From Burkholderiales bacterium (GTDB taxonomy: Bacteria; Pseudomonadota; Gammaproteobacteria; Burkholderiales; Ga0077523), in assembly GCA_019747905.1 (NCBI GenBank), contig JAIEQG010000104.1, positions 1 to 34,338 on the forward strand: DNA of 34,338 nt, written 5' to 3'. The notes under the pieces were generated by a model that saw only the letters and a list, made by a program, of their open reading frames with translations, made no database searches and was not told where the DNA came from. This document shows positions 25,698 through 32,874 of the stretch, piece by piece. How positions within the stretch are numbered: the first letter of the stretch is position 1; every line of letters begins with the position of its first letter. The position numbers were made by a program, and so were the translations under genes.

Positions 25698-25744
25698 CGT
25701 CGGTCGGTAGCGTCGCGTGCCCGGCGTGACCGGATAGTCGCATG

Positions 25745-26194
25745 TCATGGCGCGTCACGAGATCGTGCCGCCAGGATCAGAGCGATCAGCGCGGCGAGCC
25801 ACAGCACGGCAAAGGTCCAAGGGTAGTGACCTGCCAAGGCGAGGACGCGGAACAAGGGTTCCACGGCCTTTCCTCCCCCCGACGAACCATGCCCGGCGGC
25901 CATCATGTTCCACGCGATCAGGAACACCATGCCGAACGGTACGAACAGGCCGGCCGTAGCGAGCGACACGGTGCCGCGCCATCGCACGAACAACACCCAG
26001 CAAGCCACGAGGATCGCGATCGGCATGGCCACGAGCGCCAGCAGGAAGGCGACGAACGGACTCCATTCGAGTCCCTTGCCGCCGATCAGGATGAAGATCA
26101 GGAGCAGGACGATGGCCATCACGTGGGGCAGGGCGACGCCGAGCCAGAATCGGGTGGAGACGGGGACGGGCGCGCCGGGAATGGTCGTGGCCAC
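25745..26194 (-). CDS. Four-helix integral membrane protein, unknown
   Basis: A 149-residue protein with four hydrophobic segments: LPHVMAIVLLLIFILIGG, FVAFLLALVAMPIAILVACW, LATAGLFVPFGMVFLIAW and YPWTFAVLWLAALIALILAA. A short glycine-rich cytoplasmic or periplasmic loop (GHGSSGGGKA) separates helices three and four. I recognise no family. It sits 12 bp after one lipoprotein gene and 47 bp before another, so the three may form an envelope complex; that is inference from spacing alone. Confidence 0.75.
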   Translation of the reverse strand: MATTIPGAPVPVSTRFWLGVALPHVMAIVLLLIFILIGGKGLEWSPFVAFLLALVAMPIAILVACWVLFVRWRGTVSLATAGLFVPFGMVFLIAWNMMAAGHGSSGGGKAVEPLFRVLALAGHYPWTFAVLWLAALIALILAARSRDAP

Positions 26195-26206
26195 GGATAG
26201 GCCGAT

Positions 26207-26935
26207 TCAGTCGGCGGTCCGACCGTGCGCGGAATCTTCGCGACCCGACTCTGCGGTTTGCCGCGGCGCGAGCGCTGCGTTCACCGGGGCGGGTTCCTGC
26301 TCGCCCGACTCCAGGCGCGAGAGTTTCGACCATCTCCAGATGATCCGGTCGGACATCGGGATGCTCCCGACGCTGACGTCGCCCCACGCGAAAATGGGGC
26401 TGGTGCGCCCATGCACGACGGTGTTCACGCCCACGGCCAGGGAGCCGTCCTTCAGCGCCGCCAGCTTGAATCCGCGCCGGATGCCGGCACCGCCGAAGTC
26501 CTCGGTGGTTTCCACGTCGACCGCCTTGACCACCAGGAGACCCCGGATGCACGAATAGCTGCTGCGGGGATACTCGGCGTAGCTCCATTCCGTGAGCGTG
26601 CGGTCGCGAAGCCCCGCCTGGCGGCGCGCCGAACGCGAGCGGAAGACCATGCCGGTCCCGGATTGCTTCACCCAGATCTGCATCGCCCCCCTGCGCGCCG
26701 GGACCGGTATGCCGCCTTCCCAGGGTTCACGGTTCGTGGCCATTTGATCGGAATAGGTCCCGGCCACCGGTGGCCAGGCATAGACACCCTGCACCGAGGG
26801 ACACCCGAGCAACGGTTTCGAAACCGCCCCGAACTCGGTCGGCGGCGACGGCGAACCGGACACCTCGGCCTTGCAGGCGACGAGGAGGGTGCAGGTTACC
26901 GCGACAGCGAAGTGGTGGACGTAGGGCAGGGGCAT
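26207..26935 (-). CDS. Putative lipoprotein of unknown function
   Basis: A 242-residue protein from ATG 26935. The N-terminus FAVAVTCTLLVACKAEVSG contains a lipobox (LVAC), so lipid attachment at Cys21 is likely. The mature part has several Trp and Gly residues and a strand-rich look (KLAALKDGSLAVGVNTVV, SPIFAWGDVSVGSIP), which could be a small beta-barrel-like binding fold, and a polar, low-complexity C-terminus. No family recognised. No clear SD precedes the ATG. It probably opens a minus-strand unit that runs through the membrane protein and second lipoprotein to chaA. Confidence 0.75.
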   Translation of the reverse strand: MPLPYVHHFAVAVTCTLLVACKAEVSGSPSPPTEFGAVSKPLLGCPSVQGVYAWPPVAGTYSDQMATNREPWEGGIPVPARRGAMQIWVKQSGTGMVFRSRSARRQAGLRDRTLTEWSYAEYPRSSYSCIRGLLVVKAVDVETTEDFGGAGIRRGFKLAALKDGSLAVGVNTVVHGRTSPIFAWGDVSVGSIPMSDRIIWRWSKLSRLESGEQEPAPVNAALAPRQTAESGREDSAHGRTAD

Positions 26936-26989
26936 GCAGGATGCATGGTTGGAGAAGGCAGTGCCGCCGGGCCGCCTCGATGCTCTGAC

Positions 26990-27007
26990 GCTGCCCCTGA
27001 GGGCAGC
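26990..27007 (-). terminator. Hairpin between minus-strand genes
   Basis: GCTGCCC (26990-26996) and GGGCAGC (27001-27007), a 7-bp stem with a 4-nt loop, about 100 bp after the stop at 27109 and 55 bp before the start at 26935. It lacks a T-tract; it may end the upstream transcript. Nothing else was seen in 26936-27108. Confidence 0.3.
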
Positions 27008-27108
27008 GACCCGAGGGAGCGTGGGGGCCGTTTCTTGCTAGCTACGTATCGGCCTGCGAGCCCGTCTCTGAAGGGCTTGGCGCTCCCGTGGGCGCAGGGC
27101 CACCTATC

Positions 27109-27444
27109 TCACTTCAGGGAAAGCTCCTCGACCCCGGCGGCTGTACCCTTGGCGCAGCGCCATTGGGTCTTCCACTGCGTCATGCCCGACTCGCAGTTGT
27201 CGGGTGTGCTTGGACGCCGATAACAGAGCGGCCCGGGCTTGGTGATCGACCAGCCTCTCGACACATCCGAGTGGTATTCGACCGGCGTGTCGTTCGGGGC
27301 CTCCGGACCCCAGGTCACTTCCACGCTGCAGACGTTGTCCCAGGTGTCGGAGACGAGCTTGACGTCACCCGCCTGGCTGGGCGCCGAGGCGCATAGCATG
27401 AGTATGCAAAGCACCCAGGGAAGATGTACTGCCTGCCTGCGCAT
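27109..27444 (-). CDS. Small secreted Cys-containing protein
   Basis: A 111-residue protein with AAGGA as SD. Residues 1-25 form a Sec signal peptide (PWVLCILMLCASAPSQA, cleavage before GDVKL). The mature part has four cysteines (NVCSVEV, PLCYRR, DNCESG, WRCAKG), an even number consistent with two disulfides in the periplasm, and many Trp residues. No family recognised. It lies 21 bp after the STAS-like gene, so the two may be co-transcribed. Confidence 0.75.
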   Translation of the reverse strand: MRRQAVHLPWVLCILMLCASAPSQAGDVKLVSDTWDNVCSVEVTWGPEAPNDTPVEYHSDVSRGWSITKPGPLCYRRPSTPDNCESGMTQWKTQWRCAKGTAAGVEELSLK

Positions 27445-27465
27445 GGTCGGTTCCTTGCTCGACTT

Positions 27466-27837
27466 CTAGGGTGACTGTGGCGCGGCAAATCGCCTGGCCT
27501 CTTCCAGCGTATCGAAGCGGTGGCACCGGTTAGGCGAGGCGCCCAGGTTGTTGAATGCGTCGATCATCGCGTGTACGACCGGGTGACCTCCGACGAAGGC
27601 GATCTTCACTTTCGGGTTCTTCAGCAGGGCGATGCTGGCGCGGACAGCCATGAACTCGATGTCGCCCTGCGACACGACGACATCGGTGGCGCCGCTGAAG
27701 TCGTGAATGATGTAGCGAAGATCATCGACCCGCGCGTTTCCCTGCAGTTGGCTGGCAGACGAGTCCAACTCCTCCAGCGTGACGTGCCCCGTCATCCGCC
27801 TGAACACACCGGATTGTTCCCAGATCAATTCGACCAT
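27466..27837 (-). CDS. STAS/SpoIIAA-like protein
   Basis: A 123-residue soluble protein. The strand/helix order fits SpoIIAA-like (STAS-fold) proteins: MVELIWEQSGVFRRMTGHVT, then ELDSSASQLQ, then DDLRYIIHDFSGATDVVVS with the Asp-Phe-Ser/Thr core, then a long helix and KVKIAFVGG. Such small proteins bind partner proteins or lipids; several are of unknown role in proteobacteria. It follows the DHFR-like gene after a 79-bp gap that contains an 18-bp palindrome. SD is weak. Confidence 0.65.
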   Translation of the reverse strand: MVELIWEQSGVFRRMTGHVTLEELDSSASQLQGNARVDDLRYIIHDFSGATDVVVSQGDIEFMAVRASIALLKNPKVKIAFVGGHPVVHAMIDAFNNLGASPNRCHRFDTLEEARRFAAPQSP

Positions 27838-27866
27838 GGTCCAACTCGCTTCGTGTCGCCTGTCGG

Positions 27867-27884
27867 GGCAGGCTGCAGCCTGCC
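27867..27884. terminator. 18-bp perfect palindrome between genes
   Basis: GGCAGGCTGCAGCCTGCC is a perfect palindrome in the gap between the stop at 27917 and the start at 27837. It could be a hairpin at the end of the DHFR-like transcript or a protein-binding site. No T-tract follows. Confidence 0.35.
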
Positions 27885-27916
27885 AACAGAGCGGTAACGG
27901 CTACTGCGTCAGTATC

Positions 27917-28501
27917 TCATGCGGGCACTCGAGGCGCGGGCTTGGCGGTCGGCTCCGGCAGCTCGTAGCGAAGCTCCGCAAGCCCTGCCCCGATCTGGCG
28001 AACGGACACCAGCTTCCAGGGTGGATTCGTCACCCGCCGAGGAAACAGCGGCTTGCCCTTGCCCAGCGTGACCGAAGCCACCGTGATGATCGCTTCGGTC
28101 AGCAGGCCGGCGTCGTGAAATTGCGCTGCGAGTTCACCGCCGCCGACGATCCAGAGATTCCTGGAGCCTGCGGCGTGGACCATCTCCGCGTGTACCGGGC
28201 GCACGTCACCTTGGACGAAGCGCACGTCGGCGTCCGGGACAAGGGGCAACTTCCGGTGCGTGAACACCCACGTGGGTTGAGTGTATGGCCACGGCGAACC
28301 GGTCTCCGCAGCCACCTGCTCCGCGTGATTCAGCAGCCACAGGTACGTGGAGGCCCCCATGGCCAGCGCGCCCACATCGGCGATGAATTCGGAGTAACCG
28401 GTGTCGTTCAGATCGCCGAGGGGAAACAGCCATTCGATGGAGTCGTCTTCGGTGGCGAGGAAGCCGTCGAGGCTGGTGGCGGTGTAGTACTGGGTTTTCA
28501 T
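27917..28501 (-). CDS. Dihydrofolate reductase / RibD C-terminal-like protein
   Basis: A 194-residue protein. The opening MKTQYYTATSLDGFLA matches the first strand and SxDGxxA block of the DHFR/RibD-C superfamily, and NLWIVGGGELAAQFHDAGL matches the WxxGGGxLxxxxLxxGL nucleotide-binding turn. The family reduces pterin or pyrimidine substrates with NADPH; stand-alone members of this kind are mostly uncharacterised. It ends with a Pro/Ala-rich tail. The upstream 122 bp before the TIR gene stop hold nothing I can name. Confidence 0.88.
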   Translation of the reverse strand: MKTQYYTATSLDGFLATEDDSIEWLFPLGDLNDTGYSEFIADVGALAMGASTYLWLLNHAEQVAAETGSPWPYTQPTWVFTHRKLPLVPDADVRFVQGDVRPVHAEMVHAAGSRNLWIVGGGELAAQFHDAGLLTEAIITVASVTLGKGKPLFPRRVTNPPWKLVSVRQIGAGLAELRYELPEPTAKPAPRVPA

Positions 28502-28623
28502 GCGAGTGAGGACGCTGCGGGATGTGGTCCTACTGCAGGATACCGATCAATGCGGATGAACGAATGCGAGACCGGACCGCCGAGCTGCTCCGCCGTCCAG
28601 CCGGACGTCACCCAGGGCGATTC

Positions 28624-29661
28624 TCAGTAAGCCCGCAGGAACCATCGTCGCACCGGTTCCGTGTACATCATGCGAACGGCCCAGACGAAGGCGATCACGG
28701 CAGCCACATAGAGGACCAGCTGGGCAACATAGAGGACTGCATGCAGCTGGTTGGAAAGCACGACCCCGAAGAGCGAGAAGATGACGAATCCGCCGAGCGC
28801 CACGAAGGCGATCCTCGCCCAGTTCTTTCCCCGCAGTACCTTCACGTTCACCAGCGCCCCGAAGCCGAAAAGCAACACGCCGAGAGTTATGCCGGCGATT
28901 GTGGTTACCTTGTTCAGGGTTTCGCCGTCGGCGAGCTCTCCATGGATCCAGTTGACGAGATGGCAGGGTGCCCGGTCACGGTCCGTCGCTGCGTCTTCGC
29001 ACGGGAGGTTCAGGCGCCATGGGGATTCGGTGCTGTGCACTTCGCGATCGGCACCGATTTGTGCGAACAGGATCAGCAATGCCGACAGTGCATAGCTGAC
29101 CCAGACAGCTAGACGAAACCTGCGTCGAGCCTTGGCGAGTGCGGCATCGGAAAAGAATTCTCCGTACTCGACTCTCTGGCTGGGCCGCTGATCGTCCTGC
29201 GGTATGTCGAGTATTCGTGCAATGGTCGCGCAAAGCCGTTCCGCGTCCGCCGCGAATCGGGCGTCGGAAATCTCCATGGCGTTGCGCCGCGCGAGAGCTT
29301 CGAGCGCCGCAGGCAGTCTGGCCGCCGGGGGCATTCTTGCGCCGCCGACCAGGAGCGGAATGACGTTCGATTGAGACATCGCAGCAGCAATCTCGCGAAC
29401 CACGTAGTCGTCGGGAGAGTCGATGCGGCGTTGACCGTCGGCGCCCTTGATGCTTTCCCATTGCGGGCCGATCACGACCAGGACGACACCGCTCTCGCCG
29501 AGGTTCGCGTCGATGGCGTTGACGAAATCGGCGCCCGGCGTCACGGCGTCGACGTCCATGAACACGCTGGTCGAAGGAAAGGTGCGACGAAGGTGGTCGC
29601 AGATTCGACCGGCATAGGGTGCCGAATCCTCCCGGCGATAGCTGATGAAGATGCCCTTCAT
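28624..29661 (-). CDS. TIR-domain protein with four C-terminal membrane helices
   Basis: A 345-residue protein. ATG 29661 is chosen for its SD (GGGAGG, 8 nt upstream) and because the TIR domain begins at once: MKGIFISYRREDSAPYAGRI, then VFMDVDAVTPGADFV and VVLVVIGPQW. The likely catalytic Glu90 is in DDYVVREIAAAM, the position used by NAD-cleaving TIR domains. After a linker come four membrane helices (about residues 195-217, 265-287, 295-317 and 320-340) with two Cys in the first loop. Bacterial TIR proteins include antiphage NADases and signalling scaffolds; membrane-tethered stand-alone forms are less understood. No cyclase or other defence partner is adjacent. Confidence 0.88.
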   Translation of the reverse strand: MKGIFISYRREDSAPYAGRICDHLRRTFPSTSVFMDVDAVTPGADFVNAIDANLGESGVVLVVIGPQWESIKGADGQRRIDSPDDYVVREIAAAMSQSNVIPLLVGGARMPPAARLPAALEALARRNAMEISDARFAADAERLCATIARILDIPQDDQRPSQRVEYGEFFSDAALAKARRRFRLAVWVSYALSALLILFAQIGADREVHSTESPWRLNLPCEDAATDRDRAPCHLVNWIHGELADGETLNKVTTIAGITLGVLLFGFGALVNVKVLRGKNWARIAFVALGGFVIFSLFGVVLSNQLHAVLYVAQLVLYVAAVIAFVWAVRMMYTEPVRRWFLRAY

Positions 29662-29674
29662 CGATCGTCCTCCC

Positions 29675-29717
29675 GCCCAGGTCGTGGGCACCTGGGCTCC
29701 TGCGGATCGACCGCAGG
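29675..29717 (-). terminator. Two hairpins between cytochrome and TIR genes
   Basis: First stem GCCCAGGT (29675-29682) with ACCTGGGC (29690-29697), 8 bp. Second stem CCTGCGG (29699-29705) with CCGCAGG (29711-29717), 7 bp. They lie between the cytochrome stop (29742) and the TIR start (29661). No T-tract; transcription may still pass through at a reduced level. Confidence 0.4.
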
Positions 29718-29741
29718 CCCAGGTTCATGCGCAACAGTCCG

Positions 29742-30395
29742 TCAGTTCGTCTTGCTCGTCAATGCCTTCACGATCTCGCCCAGCTGCTTCAACGCTTCCT
29801 GATCTTCCGCGCTCATCGGCGGCTGGTTCTTGCATCGCGGATCGGCGCGCTGGAGCGCACCGAACATGGCGCGTGTGACCGGGATCGGATCACAGCCGTG
29901 GTCGGTTTCGCAAACGAAGTCGAACTCCGGCCGTGCCTTCACATGACAGGTGAAGCAGTTCAGCCCGAGACGGTTGTTGACGTCGGCGAAGCCGCGTTTG
30001 TAGATCTTCGAACCTTCGGGCGACACGTCGATGTAGAAGAACTCCCAGTCGCGCGTGGCCGGGTTGAAGCCCTTGGCTTGCTTGATCATCACTTCGTTGG
30101 GCATCAACTGCAGCACCGAGCCCTCCGGGTAGTCGCCTTTGCCGGCTTGCGCGACGGCGACGGTCTCTTTCAAGCCGCCCAGCAGATTGTCGACGTAGAA
30201 ATGCCGGACTGGCGTCATGTCCTGCATGCACTTGAACGACGAATCATCCACCGTGAACTTGGGTTCTGCACTGGCGCCCCCACTCAGCGGGCCGACGAGC
30301 AGCTCGAGGCTGCTGGCCAGCAGTGCCCGCAGCGTGCGTCGAACCCAGAGCTGTTCCGACACTCCTTCGCAAAACCTCGATGCAGGTTTCCTCAT
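29742..30395 (-). CDS. Exported P460-like monohaem cytochrome
   Basis: A 217-residue protein with a strong SD (GAGGAG). The N-terminus has a charged stretch then a hydrophobic core (RRTLRALLASSLELL...GGASA), cleaved near residue 43. A single haem c site, CFTCH (147-151), is followed by VKARPEFDFVCETDHGC. Segments such as WEFFYIDVSPEGSKI and the position of the haem near the C-terminus resemble cytochrome P460 / c'-beta family proteins, which handle hydroxylamine or NO in the periplasm. The extra Cys pair after the haem is unusual. Role unknown; electron-transfer or NO binding is inferred from family. Confidence 0.8.
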   Translation of the reverse strand: MRKPASRFCEGVSEQLWVRRTLRALLASSLELLVGPLSGGASAEPKFTVDDSSFKCMQDMTPVRHFYVDNLLGGLKETVAVAQAGKGDYPEGSVLQLMPNEVMIKQAKGFNPATRDWEFFYIDVSPEGSKIYKRGFADVNNRLGLNCFTCHVKARPEFDFVCETDHGCDPIPVTRAMFGALQRADPRCKNQPPMSAEDQEALKQLGEIVKALTSKTN

Positions 30396-30728
30396 GTTTT
30401 CGTCTCCTCGTCAAATGGGGCTCCCAAGCAACCGCGGGGTGTGTTGAGCCGGACACTCCCCAGTCCAATGGCATCACGGCTGTCATTGCACTGCGTCGCC
30501 CGGGCGATTGCAAGTGTGCGCGGAGGTGGGGCGATCCTGCGGGATCGCGGAAATGAGCGACTTGTCCAACGCGCGCGTTGCACACGCTGGAGCGCGGGTT
30601 GGAGAGAGTTCGTTAGTGCGTTCGCGACGATGCTTCGCCGCGAAGGGGGTGAACCAAATCGGTGCGCTAACCCGCTGGCAAGCTGGGGGAGGGAATGTGC
30701 AGCGCAGGCACCCAGTGTGGCGCTGCAG
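30396..30728. other. Intergenic region upstream of the cytochrome gene
   Basis: No credible gene. It probably holds the cytochrome promoter, which I cannot place. Two inverted repeats are visible: GCGATCC/GGATCGC around 30521-30538 and GCAGCGC/GCGCTGC at about 30699-30726, the second directly next to the composite repeat element. Confidence 0.4.
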
Positions 30729-30741
30729 GCCCCCATCCCAA

Positions 30742-30771
30742 CCTTCCCCCGCGCTCTCGCGCGGGGGAAGG
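30742..30771. repeat. Left REP hairpin of the composite element
   Basis: Arms CCTTCCCCCGCGC (30742-30754) and GCGCGGGGGAAGG (30759-30771) form a perfect 13-bp stem with a TCTC loop. The tandem array starts within its last two bases. Confidence 0.85.
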
Positions 30772-31016
30772 GGTGTACGGCACTATCCCCCGACGTGGTC
30801 GGGGTGTACGGCACCATCCCCGACGTGGTCGGGGTGTACGGCACCATCCCCCGACGTGATCGGGGTGTACGGCACCATCCCCCGACGTGGTCGGGGTGTA
30901 CGGCACCATCCCCCGACGTGGTCGGGGTGTACGGCACCATCCCCCGACGTGGTCGGGGTGTACGGCACCATCCCCCGACGTGGTCCGGGTGTACGGCACC
31001 ATCCTCCGACGTGGTC
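30770..31016. repeat. Tandem array of eight 31-bp palindromic units
   Basis: Eight units begin at 30770, 30801, 30831, 30862, 30893, 30924, 30955 and 30986; the second is 30 bp, the rest 31. A ninth, partial unit merges into the right hairpin. Each unit holds the hairpin CCCCGACGTGGTCGGGG (7-bp stem, GTG loop) and a spacer TGTACGGCACCAT. Units 4 to 7 are identical; changes collect at the ends (units 1, 3 and 8), as expected from unequal exchange or slippage. Since 31 is not a multiple of three, it is not a coding repeat. Confidence 0.95.
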
Positions 31017-31029
31017 AGGGTGTACGGCC

Positions 31030-31056
31030 CCTTCCCCCAACTATGTTGGGGGAAGG
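31030..31056. repeat. Right REP hairpin of the composite element
   Basis: Arms CCTTCCCCCAAC (31030-31041) and GTTGGGGGAAGG (31045-31056) form a perfect 12-bp stem with a TAT loop. It lies about 40 nt after the stop of the di-haem oxidoreductase gene, so it may also act as a transcript-end stabiliser. Confidence 0.85.
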
Positions 31057-31094
31057 CTGGGATGGGGGCCGGCGGTGCACATCATCGCCACACC

Positions 31095-32504
31095 CTAGAT
31101 AGCATCAAGAAACGCGAGCAACGCCTGGCGCTCTTCCGCCGTCAGCCTCGCGAACCCCTCCCGCGACCCGGCCGCCTCACCCCCGTGCCAAAGAATGGCC
31201 TCGGTAGCATTGCGCGCCCGCCCATCGTGCAACATCGTCGTGTTCCCGTTCACGACGCGTGACAACCCCAGACCCCACAGCGGCGGCGTGCGCCAGTCGC
31301 GCCCGCCCGCAGCGAAGTCGGGCCGGTGATCCGCCAGTTCCTCTCCCATGTCGTGCAGCAACAGGTCCGTGTACGGGTGGATCGTCTGCCGGGCGAGCTG
31401 CGGCATCCGCGGAAAACTGTCGGCGGTGCGCAGCGTAGGCGTGTGGCACACGGCACACTGCAACCGCTCGAACAGTGCTGCGCCCCGTTGGACGTTGGTG
31501 TCGTTCCAGTTGCGTCGAGCCGGCACGCCCAGGCCCAGGGCAAGGAGATCGAGATCGTCCCAGGCCGCGTCGCTCAACTCCGGTTCGTTGCCCGGCACCT
31601 CGCCCAGGCAGACCGTCTGGATGTCGGGACAGTTCTGCTTCGGAAACACGCTCGAGGTCACACCCATGTCGGCGATCGCCGCCGTGGCGATCTGCTGACG
31701 CATGCCGGGCTGCGTCGCCTTCCAGCCGAAGCGCCCTAGTGAGATGCGCTGCTCGATCGCGTTCCAGACGAAGTTCGGCCGGCCGCCAAAACCGATCTGC
31801 CGTTGTGCTGCGGCCAGTTCATGCAACGTGTCTTCCGGCACCGCTTCGAGCAGGCCGAGACCGAACACCGGCGGCGCGACGCGCAGCGAGGTGATGGCGT
31901 CGGCACCGAGGTCGCCGAATGCCAGTTGCTCGAAGCGGACGCGCGGCCTGCGCAGCGGAACCTCGGTGCCGTCCGCCAGAGTGACCGTGTGTTCGTCCCA
32001 CTCGATGCGGATATCGGCTTCATGCGGCACCGGCACGGAGCGAAAGAGAAGTTCCGGCCGTTGCCCCTGCAGCGCACGGTTCTGCAACTGATCTCCGTAG
32101 TGCGGGTGCGGACGCGGCCCGCCGTGTGGATCGGTTCCGGGCACGCTGAGGCGAACGACGACGGACACCGGCGGCTCGTCGGGCGTTTCGGGAGGACTCC
32201 CCCGGCCGGCGCGCATGTGACACGCCCCGCAGCTGTCGGCGACGAACGTGGGACCCAGCCCCCAGTCTCCGGTGCTGACCGCGAACACCACCCATTGCCG
32301 GTTGAAGCCGGCTCGTCCCCGCAGAAACGCCTCGCGTTGCCGCTCCGAGAGTACCGGGCTCGGTTGCATGTAGGCCGCCCGGTCGGTGCCGGGCACCGTG
32401 AAAGTGCCGGCGGACAGCGTGTCGTCGATACCGTCGGCGGGGCAGACGAGACTCGGCGTCGCGATGGCGACTACAAGCAGGGCTTGGCTGAACTTAATGG
32501 GCAT
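31095..32504 (-). CDS. Di-haem oxidoreductase (DHOR / DUF1111 family)
   Basis: A 469-residue periplasmic protein. ATG 32504 is chosen because it starts a plain signal peptide (MPIKFSQALLVVAIATPSL); the longer start at 32558 would place 18 polar residues ahead of it. Two haem c sites are seen, CGACH (92-96) and CAVCH (350-354), and the family block GRFGWKATQPG (258-268). Others include PPVFGLGLLEAVPE (211-224) and TPPLWGLGLSR near the C-terminus. The family is related to MauG/di-haem peroxidases and is often annotated as thiol oxidoreductase; the true substrate is generally unknown. It is divergent from the AEC transporter and is followed by the composite repeat element. Confidence 0.92.
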   Translation of the reverse strand: MPIKFSQALLVVAIATPSLVCPADGIDDTLSAGTFTVPGTDRAAYMQPSPVLSERQREAFLRGRAGFNRQWVVFAVSTGDWGLGPTFVADSCGACHMRAGRGSPPETPDEPPVSVVVRLSVPGTDPHGGPRPHPHYGDQLQNRALQGQRPELLFRSVPVPHEADIRIEWDEHTVTLADGTEVPLRRPRVRFEQLAFGDLGADAITSLRVAPPVFGLGLLEAVPEDTLHELAAAQRQIGFGGRPNFVWNAIEQRISLGRFGWKATQPGMRQQIATAAIADMGVTSSVFPKQNCPDIQTVCLGEVPGNEPELSDAAWDDLDLLALGLGVPARRNWNDTNVQRGAALFERLQCAVCHTPTLRTADSFPRMPQLARQTIHPYTDLLLHDMGEELADHRPDFAAGGRDWRTPPLWGLGLSRVVNGNTTMLHDGRARNATEAILWHGGEAAGSREGFARLTAEERQALLAFLDAI

Positions 32505-32874
32505 GCGATGGGTTGTCGCGCCAGGGAAAGCGCAGGTATTCCCGAGGCGCATCGGCACTGGCCGGCCGAAGCCGTATTCCGGCCGGATGGCTCGCGACCA
32601 GTGGAATCTCTGCGCCTCTGGTCGAATGGTGCCACGTCAATGGCCCCCTCCCAACCCCATCGCTCGGCGACGGAGTCGATGTGGTCCGTATGCTTCGGCC
32701 ATGCGGGTTGGAGGCTATTCAACGGATCGTCGTCGGCGACAAGACGGCTGTCGACACCCGCGACAGCGAAGTACTAGGATTTCGCGTCCTCGCATGAATG
32801 CAAGACCTCATTGCTCCACGCGCGACGGAGGCAACGCGCGGGTAGGTAAACAGACTTGGAAGAGCGACTCACTC
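32505..32874. other. Divergent intergenic region (370 bp)
   Basis: No credible gene. It must hold the start signals of both the di-haem oxidoreductase (minus) and the AEC transporter (plus). One short inverted repeat, CTGTCG (32748-32753) with CGACAG (32761-32766), lies just before GTACTAGG and could be an operator. I could not place a convincing promoter. Confidence 0.4.

Larger units (their letters stand above)
30729..31069. repeat. Composite REP/MITE-like element, 341 bp
   Basis: The element is bounded by 22-bp inverted repeats that match at 21 of 22 positions (30729-30750 and 31048-31069; heads GCCCCCATCCC). Inside each terminus is a perfect hairpin, and between the hairpins lies a tandem array of eight 31-bp units. 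It falls in the gap between the di-haem oxidoreductase stop and the cytochrome start. No protein is encoded. Target-site duplication could not be identified with confidence. Confidence 0.85.

Noticed and set aside
30770..31016. CRISPR array
   Set aside because: The units are contiguous and near-identical along their entire length, with no variable spacers and no cas genes nearby.
30667..31098. Overlapping repeat-encoding open frames on both strands across the 31-bp array
   Set aside because: The peptide repeat (31 residues per three units) follows only from the period not being divisible by three; both strands and several frames are open, and none has a start with an SD.
32386..32874. N-terminal extension of the AEC transporter frame
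   Set aside because: It overlaps the divergent di-haem oxidoreductase start and reads as low-quality Arg/Pro-rich sequence; the transporter begins cleanly at 32875.
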